Shown piece after piece: positions 45,893 to 54,734 of a stretch of 64,000 nucleotides of DNA. The notes under the pieces are model-generated. The model saw nothing but the letters and a program-made list of their open reading frames with translations, did no database searches and was not told the DNA's origin. The DNA comes from Candidatus Bacteroides intestinipullorum (GTDB lineage: Bacteria; Bacteroidota; Bacteroidia; Bacteroidales; Bacteroidaceae), in NCBI GenBank assembly GCA_018883785.1, contig JAHLFO010000111.1, positions 1-64,000 of the forward strand, given 5' to 3'. Within the stretch, counting starts at the first letter, position 1. Each line of letters begins with the position of its first letter. The position numbers were made by a program, and so were the translations under genes.

Positions 45893-47299
45893 ATGATGAA
45901 CGAAAACAATGATATGACAAAGCAACCCGAACAGCCGGATACCGCAACCCGACACCCCTTCCTGATGCGTACCGGCAGCGGAAGTCTGTGCGGCAAAAGC
46001 TGTGGAAGGCAAGACAAGCAGTTGAACACCTACGACTGGCTAGCCGATATCCCCGGCAATGCCAATGAATGCGAACTGGTGGAGGTACAATTCAAAAATA
46101 CCCGCAAAGGCTATTTCCGGAATTCCAATCGCATCCCGTTGGAAAAGGGAGACATCGTAGCAGTAGAAGCTACCCCGGGACATGACATCGGCACCGTTAC
46201 CCTGACCGGCCGCCTGGTACCCCTGCAAATCCGCAAGGCCAATCTGAAGCCGGACACCGAATTCAAGCGCATTTATCGCAAAGCCAAGCCCACGGACATG
46301 GATAAATACAAAGAAGCCAAAGCCCGTGAACATGACACCATGATACGCTCACGCCAGATTGCCAAAGAGCTGAAATTGGACATGAAAATCGGCGATGTGG
46401 AATACCAAGGCGATGGTAACAAAGCCATCTTCTATTACATCGCCGAAGGACGTGTGGATTTCCGCCAGTTGATCAAAGTGCTGGCAGAAGTGTTCCGTGT
46501 ACGCATCGAAATGAAGCAGATCGGCGCACGCCAGGAGGCAGGACGCATCGGCGGCATCGGACCATGCGGACGTGAATTGTGCTGTGCCACATGGATGACC
46601 TCGTTCGTTTCCGTAGCTACCACTGCAGCCCGATACCAGGACATCGCACTCAACCCGCAGAAACTTGCAGGTCAATGCGCCAAACTGAAGTGCTGTCTCA
46701 ACTACGAGGTAGACACCTATGTAGAAGCCCAAAAAAGGTTACCCTCCAAAGAGATCACTTTGGAAACAAAAGATGCCACTTACTACTGCTTCAAGACGGA
46801 CATCCTGAGCAATCAGGTGACATACTCCACAGACAAGTCCGTATTGGCCAACGCTGTAACTATCAGCGGCCGCCGTGCTTTCCAGATTATCAATATGAAC
46901 AAACGAGGAGAAAAACCGGAAAGTCTATTGGAGAACGGTTCCACCACTTCACAGAAAATATCTGTAGACTTGGTAGAACAAGAAGAATTGACTCGCTTTG
47001 ACCGCAGCAAAAAGAACAAGAGCAAGAAGAAAAAGAAGCCGCAAACGGCAGCACAAAGCAACCAGAATCCACCAGAAACCAAGGCACAACAAGCCAAGCA
47101 GCAACAGTCCAAGCAAGACAAACCACAGCAGCCCAAACAGGACAACAAGCCGCAACAGCCCAAACCGGACAAGCCTAAAGCTGCTGCCAAGCCGCAATCT
47201 GCTGGTAACAAGAAAACCAAAAGACCGCAGGAAAAGAAATCCGCTCCTGTCCAACCTGCCAATTCGCAGCCTGTCAATGAGAATCCGGCCCAATCTTAA
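45893..47299 (+). CDS. ricT: PSP1-domain protein RicT (YaaT)
   Basis: The 468-residue protein has the PSP1 core (about 48-310) with the RicT cysteine motifs GPCGRELCCATWM and QCAKLKCCLNYEVD, and an extra pair near the N terminus (SLCGKSCGRQ). In Bacillus, RicT with RicA and RicF forms a 4Fe-4S complex that influences RNase Y; such partners are not visible here. The last 130 residues are low-complexity Lys/Gln/Pro repeats (QPKQD, KPQQP) of likely disordered structure, absent from Bacillus YaaT (about 275 residues). The gldH start codon lies inside its last 23 bases. Confidence 0.92.
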   Translation: MMNENNDMTKQPEQPDTATRHPFLMRTGSGSLCGKSCGRQDKQLNTYDWLADIPGNANECELVEVQFKNTRKGYFRNSNRIPLEKGDIVAVEATPGHDIGTVTLTGRLVPLQIRKANLKPDTEFKRIYRKAKPTDMDKYKEAKAREHDTMIRSRQIAKELKLDMKIGDVEYQGDGNKAIFYYIAEGRVDFRQLIKVLAEVFRVRIEMKQIGARQEAGRIGGIGPCGRELCCATWMTSFVSVATTAARYQDIALNPQKLAGQCAKLKCCLNYEVDTYVEAQKRLPSKEITLETKDATYYCFKTDILSNQVTYSTDKSVLANAVTISGRRAFQIINMNKRGEKPESLLENGSTTSQKISVDLVEQEELTRFDRSKKNKSKKKKKPQTAAQSNQNPPETKAQQAKQQQSKQDKPQQPKQDNKPQQPKPDKPKAAAKPQSAGNKKTKRPQEKKSAPVQPANSQPVNENPAQS

Positions 47300-47756
47300 G
47301 TTGCCCGGATGGGGCATCATGCTGCTCGGCCTGCTGCTCTACGCCTGCAAGTCCGACGTAGTCTACCACTCTTTCCACTCCGTTTCTTCGACGGGGTGGA
47401 GAGGAAGTGACACGCTAAATTTCATCTTCGAAAAACCAGATTCTACTGCCACATATACTCTCACCGTCAACTTGCGTTACCACACCAACTTCCCGTATAT
47501 GTCATTGCCTATTGGCCTCATACTGACCACCCACTCCGATTCTGTCCTCCTGCGGGATACGCTCTGCCTTTCCATCGCTGACGAGCAAGGCAACCAGACT
47601 GGAACCGGTTGGGGAGATCTCTACCTGACCTCATCAACGGCAATCACACTGCCTACAGGACTGACAGACTCCGTACGACTATCACTCTTACCTGTGCTGC
47701 CTGACAGTCTTTTGCCTGGAATTAATGATGTGGGCGTGTGCATAAAACTCCCATAA
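47277..47756 (+). CDS. gldH: Gliding-motility lipoprotein GldH
   Basis: The 159-residue lipoprotein has a lipobox (LLYAC) after a short hydrophobic stretch and the GldH pattern (VVYHSFHSVSSTGWRGSDTL, VNLRYHTNFPYMSLPIGL). GldH is needed for gliding in Flavobacterium but is conserved in non-gliding Bacteroidales, where its role is unclear. The frame is open further upstream within ricT; the ATG at 47277 gives the expected signal peptide. The 23-base overlap points to coupled translation. The arrangement of ricT next to gldH is conserved in this phylum to my knowledge. Confidence 0.88.
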   Translation: MRIRPNLKLPGWGIMLLGLLLYACKSDVVYHSFHSVSSTGWRGSDTLNFIFEKPDSTATYTLTVNLRYHTNFPYMSLPIGLILTTHSDSVLLRDTLCLSIADEQGNQTGTGWGDLYLTSSTAITLPTGLTDSVRLSLLPVLPDSLLPGINDVGVCIKLP

Positions 47757-47806
47757 ACGCTTGAAACAATCAGAAACCTCACATTGAACAGCTTTTCATA
47801 TCGCTC

Positions 47807-48844
47807 ATGGAAAAGAAACGGAAAAAACTCTTCATTACCGGCACGATTCTTATCCTAACCTTAGGATTACTTTGCGCAGGAGCCATCGGATATTTATGGT
47901 TTGCTCCTCAATTCTTCCCTCCAAAAACGGCTTATGTCTACATCTACCCCGATGATACGCTGGATTCCATATATAATAAGGTGGAAAAAGCCGGATGCCC
48001 ACGTACTTTCATAGGGTTCCGCTGGATGGCCCAATATCGTCACTACGATCAGCATATCCATACCGGACGTTATGCCATCCGGCAAGGCGAGAATGTCTAC
48101 CACGTGCTCAGCCGCTTATTATGGGGATATCAGGAACCTATGAATTTGGTCGTTGGCAGCGTGCGCCATTTGGACCGCTTGGCACGCCACGTAGGTCAAC
48201 AATTGATGGCAGACTCGACAGATATTGCCAAGGTCTTGTCAGACAGCACACTTATCGCCTCAGCGGGATACACACCGCAGACACTGCCTGCCCTGTTTAT
48301 ACCCAATACGTATGAAGTCTACTGGGACATGTCAGCCCATGCATTCCTTGACCGTATGGTGCAAGAACACGACCGTTTCTGGACAAAAGCCAGGAGAGAC
48401 AAGGCACAAGCCTTGGGCATGACCCCCATCGAAGTGGCAACTTTGGCTTCCATCGTAGAGGAAGAAACCAACAACAGAGAGGAGAAGCCCATCGTAGCAG
48501 GACTCTACATCAACCGCCTACAACGGGGCATGCCCCTACAGGCCGACCCGACAGTGCGCTTTGCCGTGGGAGAATTTGGAAGGCAACGGATAACCTACGC
48601 CGACCTTGCTTGGGATTCGCCCTACAATACCTATCTGCACGCCGGACTTCCTCCCGGCCCCATCCGCATTCCCACCCCCGAAGGGCTGGATGCCGTCTTG
48701 GACTATACCCGCCACAACTACCTCTACATGTGCGCCAAGGAAGACTTCTCCGGCCGCCACAACTTTGCCTCCAACTATGCCGACCACCTGCGCAATGCGC
48801 GCCGCTACCAGCAGGCATTGAACGAACGAAGGATTTTCCGCTGA
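47807..48844 (+). CDS. mltG: Endolytic transglycosylase MltG
   Basis: The 345-residue protein has one N-terminal membrane helix (about 8-30), a small LysM-like domain (about 45-110, YPDDTLDSIYNKVEKAGCP) and the YceG catalytic domain. The active-site segment is TLASIVEEETNNREEKP, with E at the second EE as the catalytic residue by homology. GMPLQADPTVRFAVGE and SPYNTYLHAGLPPGPI are also present. It cuts nascent peptidoglycan strands near their synthesis site. The length is normal. Confidence 0.95.
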   Translation: MEKKRKKLFITGTILILTLGLLCAGAIGYLWFAPQFFPPKTAYVYIYPDDTLDSIYNKVEKAGCPRTFIGFRWMAQYRHYDQHIHTGRYAIRQGENVYHVLSRLLWGYQEPMNLVVGSVRHLDRLARHVGQQLMADSTDIAKVLSDSTLIASAGYTPQTLPALFIPNTYEVYWDMSAHAFLDRMVQEHDRFWTKARRDKAQALGMTPIEVATLASIVEEETNNREEKPIVAGLYINRLQRGMPLQADPTVRFAVGEFGRQRITYADLAWDSPYNTYLHAGLPPGPIRIPTPEGLDAVLDYTRHNYLYMCAKEDFSGRHNFASNYADHLRNARRYQQALNERRIFR

Positions 48845-48918
48845 AGAAGAAACGGATTATCAGTAAAAACCGTATATTTGCAGGACTATTGATATTATTA
48901 AACCATGACTAACGATTC

Positions 48919-50523
48919 ATGACAATGAAGAAACAACTTTTATTGGGAGACGAAGCCCTTGCTCAAGGTGCATTGGATGCCGGCTTGTCCGGTGTCTATG
49001 CTTACCCGGGCACTCCCTCCACTGAGATCACCGAATATATACAAGGTGCCCCCGAGGCTGCTGAGCGGAAAGTGCATAGCCGCTGGTCGGCCAACGAAAA
49101 GACAGCCATGGAAGCTGCCTTGGGTATGTCATTCGCCGGAAAACGCGCTATGGTCTGCATGAAACATGTAGGCATGAACGTAGCCGCTGACTGCTTCGTC
49201 AACGCCGGCATAACGGGTGTAAGGGGTGGACTCATCGTAGTAGCTGCAGATGACCCCGGCATGCACTCCTCGCAGAATGAACAAGACAGTCGCTTCTATG
49301 GCGACTTTGCCCTCATCCCCATGTACGAACCCAGCAACCAGCAAGAAGCCTACGACATGGCCCGCTCTGGATTTGACTTTTCCGAAAAGACGGGTGAGCC
49401 TGTGTTGATGCGCCTGGTTACCCGCTTGGCCCATTCACGTGCCGGTGTAGAGCGCCGGGAAGCCCAACTCCCCCCTACCCTGCCCGCTGTCGATGACGCC
49501 CGCCAGTTCGTATTACTGCCCGGCATTGCCCGCAAACGCTACCACGCCCTGCTGGAGAAACAACCGGCATTAGTACAAGCTTCGGAAGAATCTCCCTATA
49601 ATTCATATACAGACGGAACGGATAAAAGCCTGGGCATTGTGGCCTGCGGAATCGGCTACAACTACTTGATGGAAAATTATCCGGAAGGCTGTCCGCATCC
49701 GGTACTGAAAATCGGACAATATCCCTTACCCAGCAAGCAGTTGCTGAAGATTGCCACAGCATGCGATGCCCTGCTGATCATCGAAGACGGACAGCCCTTT
49801 GTAGAAAAGCAGCTGAAGGGCTATCTGGGCAACGCACTCCGTGTCAAAGGTCGCATGGACGGCACATTGCCACCCGATGGTGAGCTCAATCCGGACATTG
49901 TCGCGAGAGCGTTAGGTTTTGAAAACAAATCCACGTTCCCTATACCTCCTATCGTAGAAATGCGTCCGCCTGCCCTATGCGAAGGATGTGGACATCGCGA
50001 CATGTACACCATCCTGACCAAAGTGCTACGTGAAGAATTCCCCGAACATCGTGTATTCGGCGACATCGGTTGCTATACGCTCGGCGCAGGTGCCCCCTTC
50101 CATGCCATCCATTCGTGTGTGGACATGGGCGCCTCCATCACCATGGCCAAAGGTGCTGCAGATGCTGGCATCTATCCGGCCGTAGCCGTCATCGGCGACT
50201 CCACCTTCACCCACTCGGGCATGACGGGGTTGCTGGATTGTGTCAACGAGAAGTCCAACGTCACTATCATCATCTCCGACAATGAGACCACGGCCATGAC
50301 CGGTGGACAAGACTCGGCAGGTACGGGACGGCTGGAAAGCATTTGCGCAGGTATCGGCGTCGAACCCGAGCACATCCGTGTAGTCGTTCCGCTGAAAAAG
50401 AACTACGAGGAAATGGAACGGATTCTTCGGGAAGAACTGCTATACCCCGGCGTATCGGTCATCATCCCCCGCCGCGAATGCATCCAAACATTAGCACGCA
50501 AGAAAAGAAAACAAGCAAAGTAA
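48919..50523 (+). CDS. iorA: Indolepyruvate ferredoxin oxidoreductase, alpha subunit
   Basis: The 534-residue subunit has a pyrimidine-binding domain (YAYPGTPSTEITEYIQ) and a C-terminal TPP-binding domain (LCEGCGHRDMYTIL, FGDIGCYTLGAGAPFHAIHS, VAVIGDSTFTHSGMTGLLD). With IorB it decarboxylates aryl pyruvates from Trp, Phe and Tyr to aryl-acetyl-CoA, reducing ferredoxin. The classical archaeal IorA (about 650 residues) ends in an eight-cysteine 2x4Fe-4S domain; here the protein stops after CIQTLARKKRKQ and has no such domain. A start at the second ATG (48925) is equally possible. iorB follows by 6 bases. Confidence 0.93.
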   Translation: MTMKKQLLLGDEALAQGALDAGLSGVYAYPGTPSTEITEYIQGAPEAAERKVHSRWSANEKTAMEAALGMSFAGKRAMVCMKHVGMNVAADCFVNAGITGVRGGLIVVAADDPGMHSSQNEQDSRFYGDFALIPMYEPSNQQEAYDMARSGFDFSEKTGEPVLMRLVTRLAHSRAGVERREAQLPPTLPAVDDARQFVLLPGIARKRYHALLEKQPALVQASEESPYNSYTDGTDKSLGIVACGIGYNYLMENYPEGCPHPVLKIGQYPLPSKQLLKIATACDALLIIEDGQPFVEKQLKGYLGNALRVKGRMDGTLPPDGELNPDIVARALGFENKSTFPIPPIVEMRPPALCEGCGHRDMYTILTKVLREEFPEHRVFGDIGCYTLGAGAPFHAIHSCVDMGASITMAKGAADAGIYPAVAVIGDSTFTHSGMTGLLDCVNEKSNVTIIISDNETTAMTGGQDSAGTGRLESICAGIGVEPEHIRVVVPLKKNYEEMERILREELLYPGVSVIIPRRECIQTLARKKRKQAK

Positions 50524-50529
50524 AAAGCC

Positions 50530-51111
50530 ATGAAGAAAGACATTATACTTTCGGGCGTGGGAGGACAAGGCATCCTCTCCATCGCCGCCGTCATCGGCCA
50601 AGCGGCCCTCAAAGACGGATTATACCTGAAACAGGCTGAAGTGCACGGCATGAGCCAGCGCGGCGGAGATGTGCAATCCAACCTGCGCCTCAGCGACCGC
50701 CCCATTGCTTCCGACCTGATTCCGACGGGCAAGTGCGACCTCATCATCTCTTTGGAGCCGATGGAGGCATTGCGTTACCTGCCCTACCTGGACGAGGAAG
50801 GGTGGCTTGTAACCAACGCTGTCCCCTTTGTCAATATCCCCAATTATCCGTCAGAAGATGCAGTCAAGGCCGAGATCGAGCGTCTCCCGCACCATATCCT
50901 GTTGGATGTGAATCAGACAGCCAAAGAGGTAGGCAGCCCCCGTGTGGCCAACATCGTGTTGCTCGGTGCCACTATTCCTTTCTTGGGCATCGGCTATGAC
51001 AAGGTGCAAGCCAGCATCCGGGAAATCTTTGAGCGTAAAGGGGAAAGCATCGTAGAGATGAACCTCAATGCCTTGGAAGCCGGAAAAGCCATTGCCGAAA
51101 AAATGATTTAA
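50530..51111 (+). CDS. iorB: Indolepyruvate ferredoxin oxidoreductase, beta subunit
   Basis: The 193-residue subunit is the gamma-type domain of 2-oxoacid:ferredoxin oxidoreductases (start DIILSGVGGQGILSIAAVIG, then EVHGMSQRGGDVQSNLRLS). It binds CoA and completes the IorAB enzyme. The paaK gene follows by 35 bases, giving a three-gene unit. Confidence 0.95.
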   Translation: MKKDIILSGVGGQGILSIAAVIGQAALKDGLYLKQAEVHGMSQRGGDVQSNLRLSDRPIASDLIPTGKCDLIISLEPMEALRYLPYLDEEGWLVTNAVPFVNIPNYPSEDAVKAEIERLPHHILLDVNQTAKEVGSPRVANIVLLGATIPFLGIGYDKVQASIREIFERKGESIVEMNLNALEAGKAIAEKMI

Positions 51112-51146
51112 CCCCATAAGAACAACTAAACAATAGACAATAAACC

Positions 51147-52454
51147 ATGAATGACAAATATTGGGAAGAAGAGATAGAAACCATGCCCCGGGAGGCGTTG
51201 CGTGCCCTGCAAGTGCAACGCCTCCAAAAGACCATCCGCATTGCCTCACACTCTCCCTACTATGGACGGGTATTCCAGGAATGCGGCATCACAGCAGACG
51301 ACATCCACTCCGTGGAGGACATCCGCAAACTGCCTTTCACCACCAAAGCGGATATGCGCGCCAACTACCCCTTCGGGTTAGTGGCAGGCAATATGCGTGA
51401 GGACGGCGTACGCATCCACTCGTCAAGCGGAACCACAGGAACACCAACCGTAATCGTGCACTCCCAGCACGACTTGGATTCCTGGGCCAATCTGGTGGCA
51501 CGCTGCCTCTACATGGTAGGTATCCGCAAGACGGATGTCTTCCAAAACAGTTCGGGCTACGGCATGTTCACCGGCGGCCTTGGCTTCCAGTATGGAGCAG
51601 AACGCTTAGGAGCCTTGACCGTACCTGCCGCAGCCGGCAACAGCAAACGACAGATCAAGTTCATCACAGACTTCGGCACCACAGCCCTGCACGCCATCCC
51701 GAGTTATGCCGTCCGGCTGGCGGAAGTTTTCCAGGAAGAAGGCATTGACCCCACTTCCACCACCCTGCGTAGACTGGTCATCGGCGCAGAACCCCACACC
51801 GACGAACAACGCCGGAAGATCGAACGCCTGCTGAACGTCAAGGCTTACAACAGCTTCGGCATGACAGAAATGAACGGACCAGGCGTAGGCTTTGAATGCA
51901 CGGAACAAAACGGCATGCACATTTGGGAAGACTGCTACCTGATAGAAATCATCAACCCGGAAACAGGTGAACCCGTGCCCGATGGAGAAATCGGCGAGAT
52001 GGTGCTCACCACCTTGGATCGCGAGATGATGCCCCTGATCCGCTACCGCACCCGCGACCTGACGCGCATCCTGCCAGGTGAATGCCCTTGCGGACGCACT
52101 CACGTACGCATCGACCGCATCAAGGGCCGCAGCGACGACATGTTCATCATCAAGGGCGTCAATATCTTCCCCATGCAAGTAGAAAAGATTCTGGTACGCT
52201 ATCCGCAATTGGGCAGCAACTACCTCATTACCCTGGACACCATCAACAACCAGGATGTCATGATTGTGGAGGTGGAACTCAGCGACCTGCTGTCCGACAA
52301 CTACATCGAACTGGAGAAAATCCGCAAGGACATCACCCGCGAACTCAAGGACGAAATCCTCCTCACGCCCAAACTGAAGCTGGTCAACAAGGGTTCGCTG
52401 CCGCAAAGCGACGGCAAGGCTGTCCGCGTGAAGGACTTGCGCAACAACAAGTAA
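51147..52454 (+). CDS. paaK: Phenylacetate-CoA ligase
   Basis: The 435-residue adenylate-forming enzyme has the P-loop SSSGTTGTPTVIVHS, the middle motif YNSFGMTEMNGPGVGFEC, LIRYRTRDLTRIL, and the C-terminal GRSDDMFIIKGVNIFP. It joins aryl acetate and CoA at the cost of ATP. Beside iorAB it may run in reverse, making ATP and aryl acetate (phenylacetate or indoleacetate) from the aryl-acetyl-CoA formed by amino-acid fermentation, or it may feed aryl acetates back into amino-acid synthesis. The direction cannot be told from the sequence. Confidence 0.95.
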   Translation: MNDKYWEEEIETMPREALRALQVQRLQKTIRIASHSPYYGRVFQECGITADDIHSVEDIRKLPFTTKADMRANYPFGLVAGNMREDGVRIHSSSGTTGTPTVIVHSQHDLDSWANLVARCLYMVGIRKTDVFQNSSGYGMFTGGLGFQYGAERLGALTVPAAAGNSKRQIKFITDFGTTALHAIPSYAVRLAEVFQEEGIDPTSTTLRRLVIGAEPHTDEQRRKIERLLNVKAYNSFGMTEMNGPGVGFECTEQNGMHIWEDCYLIEIINPETGEPVPDGEIGEMVLTTLDREMMPLIRYRTRDLTRILPGECPCGRTHVRIDRIKGRSDDMFIIKGVNIFPMQVEKILVRYPQLGSNYLITLDTINNQDVMIVEVELSDLLSDNYIELEKIRKDITRELKDEILLTPKLKLVNKGSLPQSDGKAVRVKDLRNNK

Positions 52455-52517
52455 ATGTGGACGAACGGCTGGGATTGCCGGGACAAACGGCACCCGATGT
52501 AGCAATCCTGCCGCTTC

Positions 52518-52550
52518 GTTCCTATCATCATACCGTATGATGACCGGAAC
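52518..52550. repeat. Hairpin between paaK and the next convergent gene
   Basis: GTTCC/GGAAC outer arms enclose the dyad ATCATAC-GTATGAT in the 152-base convergent gap. Neither side has a T-run, so it may be a weak or factor-dependent terminator. Confidence 0.5.
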
Positions 52551-52606
52551 AAACGCAGGCCATTGATAGAACAAAGCCTACAGGAATCCACATTACAAGG
52601 GGGGAA

Positions 52607-53239
52607 TTATTCCAATCGCAGCAGGTACTTCACCATCACCTCTGCTGCTTCGCTGGTCTCCTTCTCAAACTCTTGCAGCAAGTCGGGGCGTTCGGACAAC
52701 AGTTCGCGCATCCGCTCCTTGTCCACAAAATAAGAACGTCCCGTCTCCACGTCCAATTCATAGTAGACACGCTTGTCCACCAAGCCGGAAGCCTGGATGG
52801 CATCGCCCACCTCGCCGCGCAGTTTCTGCGTGTACACAGGCGTCAGCGTCTTTGTCGCGGCCTGCCCAACAGGCTGTGCGGCGTAGAATATGCGTCCCAT
52901 TCTCTCCAAGGCCGGGGCATACCATCCCCCCAGGCGGTAACGCTTGTAGCGCATCTTGCGGCAGTTGACGTAAAGGACCGTATCAATGCGGACAGCGTAA
53001 CAACGCTTCCGCAGGTATCGGCTGAAGCTTGGGTTGTCGGACGACTCGATGCGATAGTCCGCACCGCCCATCAGATAGAGCTGGTTCAGCGTACGCCGCT
53101 CCACACACAAGGTACTCACCGTGTCGCCCCGCCCTTCGGCCAATGCTCTGGCACTACTGTACACGATTTGCTGGGCCGCACTTGGCAGGACAAACAACAG
53201 CAGGGCGCACAATCCGATCAGATGATGGCTCTTTGACAT
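52607..53239 (-). CDS. Exported protein of unknown function
   Basis: The 210-residue protein has a signal peptide (SHHLIGLCALLLFVLPSAAQ) and no recognized catalytic motif. It has a basic, Arg/Tyr-rich middle (YLRKRCYAVRIDTVLYVNCR, KMRYKRYRLGGWYAPAL) and a C-terminal helical segment (DKERMRELLSERPDLLQEF). It resembles a family of short exported Bacteroidales proteins that I believe is labelled DUF6563, but I am unsure of that name. The longer frame starts at TTG 53245; the ATG at 53239 is more likely. It is single, between convergent and divergent neighbours. Confidence 0.7.
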   Translation of the reverse strand: MSKSHHLIGLCALLLFVLPSAAQQIVYSSARALAEGRGDTVSTLCVERRTLNQLYLMGGADYRIESSDNPSFSRYLRKRCYAVRIDTVLYVNCRKMRYKRYRLGGWYAPALERMGRIFYAAQPVGQAATKTLTPVYTQKLRGEVGDAIQASGLVDKRVYYELDVETGRSYFVDKERMRELLSERPDLLQEFEKETSEAAEVMVKYLLRLE

Positions 53240-53354
53240 GATCAATCTCTCCTCTTGAAAAGGTGCTTTTTGAATTTGCCTGCTAAAATACGTTTTTTGC
53301 CCGAAGCGGACAAATCTATCTGTCGCAAAATGTGGGCCATTTTTATTTATTCCC

Positions 53355-53362
53355 TATCTTTG
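53355..53362 (+). promoter_or_regulatory. -7 element for the SGNH-MBOAT pair
   Basis: TATCTTTG ends only 10 bases before the ATG at 53373, so the predicted transcript would start about 3 bases before the start codon. Confidence 0.5.
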
Positions 53363-53372
53363 CGCTCCGACT

Positions 53373-54734
53373 ATGGAGAAGAACTTCTTGCCACATACTG
53401 CCCTCTTGGCCTGCCTGGTACTGGCCGCTTTGCTGCTGATGCACTTCCTGCCCCGATGGGAGGTGAACGGGCACAGGTTGAGGCGCGTAGACCTGCTGGC
53501 CGATGTGCGTCCGCTGCCGCCGGTACCAGCCGATACGGCGCCGCCCCTCCTTCCACCTCCGATACCCGTCGTAGCAGACACCTGCCCGCCGGGCATGACC
53601 TGCATCGAGGACTACGGCGACAGCACCGGACGAGGCATGGCAACCTTCTACCAGGCACTGGACGAAGCATCGCGACGACCTGTGCGCATTGCGTGGTTCG
53701 GTGACTCCTTTGTAGAGGGCGATATCCTGACGGCCGACCTCCGCGCCCTCATGCAGGAGCGGTATGGCGGATGCGGCGTGGGCTATGTAGACATCACCTC
53801 CCCTATCACCTATTTCCGCCGTACACTCCACCATGCTTTCAAGGGCTGGGAAAGCCATGCCTGGACGGACAGCACGGACTTCGACCGCAACCTCCAAGGT
53901 CTATCAGGACGTTACTTCAAAGCCCGTCCCGGTGCCTATGTCGAATGGCGCGGACGTTCTGACTATGCCTCCCGTTTGGATACATGCAGCCGGGCAAGCC
54001 TGCTCTTCACCACCGGGACCCCTCTGCAATTGTCCGTACGTCTCAACGATGCCCACGTGCAGACCCGTTTTGTGCCTCCGTCAGACCGCTTGCAACTGGC
54101 CGTGGTGGAGGGCCGCCTGGGCCGGGTGCGCTGGACGGTGGGCCGCACCGATACCGCCGCTACCTTCTATGGCCTCTGCTTGGACGACGTGCGGGGTATC
54201 GCGTTGGACAACCTGTCCCTGCGCGGCTCTCGTGGCTTGTCCATACGGACCATTCCCGAAGCGACCTTGCGGGCTTTTGGCGAAGTGCGCCCCTACGATC
54301 TCATCATCTTGCAATACGGCCTGAACGTGGCCACAGACTACGGGCGCGACTATAGCCGGTATATCGAAGGCATGGACACAGTCATCCGGCGGCTGAAGTC
54401 GGCTTTTCCCACAGCTTCCCTCTTGCTGATAGGCGTGGGCGACCGCGACTTTCGCGACGAGGAAGGACGTGTACGTACCATGCCGGGCATCAAGCATCTG
54501 GTGGCCTGGCAGCAACAATTGGCGGCAGACAACGGCATTGCCTTCTGGAATCTGTTTGAAGCCATGGGCGGCGAAAGCAGCATGGCCCGGCTGGAGGAGG
54601 CGGAACCACCGATGGCCAACCACGATTATGTCCACATCAACTTCAGAGGCGGAAAGTACCTGGCAAACCTGCTCTACGAAGCATTGATGCACGGCAAAGA
54701 ACAATCTGACAAACTACGTTATGAACGGAAGTAA
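53373..54734 (+). CDS. SGNH/GDSL-type esterase-like protein paired with MBOAT
   Basis: The 453-residue protein has one N-terminal membrane helix (about 9-25) and a Pro-rich linker (about 46-72). The SGNH domain has block I WFGDSFVEGD (nucleophile S112) and the final D418-YVH421 pair (HDYVHINF). In cell-envelope systems such as alginate or cellulose acetylation and DltBD-like pairs, an SGNH protein works with an MBOAT protein to move acyl groups onto exported polymers. The MBOAT gene overlaps its end by 14 bases, which supports that link. The target polymer is not evident. Confidence 0.82.
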   Translation: MEKNFLPHTALLACLVLAALLLMHFLPRWEVNGHRLRRVDLLADVRPLPPVPADTAPPLLPPPIPVVADTCPPGMTCIEDYGDSTGRGMATFYQALDEASRRPVRIAWFGDSFVEGDILTADLRALMQERYGGCGVGYVDITSPITYFRRTLHHAFKGWESHAWTDSTDFDRNLQGLSGRYFKARPGAYVEWRGRSDYASRLDTCSRASLLFTTGTPLQLSVRLNDAHVQTRFVPPSDRLQLAVVEGRLGRVRWTVGRTDTAATFYGLCLDDVRGIALDNLSLRGSRGLSIRTIPEATLRAFGEVRPYDLIILQYGLNVATDYGRDYSRYIEGMDTVIRRLKSAFPTASLLLIGVGDRDFRDEEGRVRTMPGIKHLVAWQQQLAADNGIAFWNLFEAMGGESSMARLEEAEPPMANHDYVHINFRGGKYLANLLYEALMHGKEQSDKLRYERK

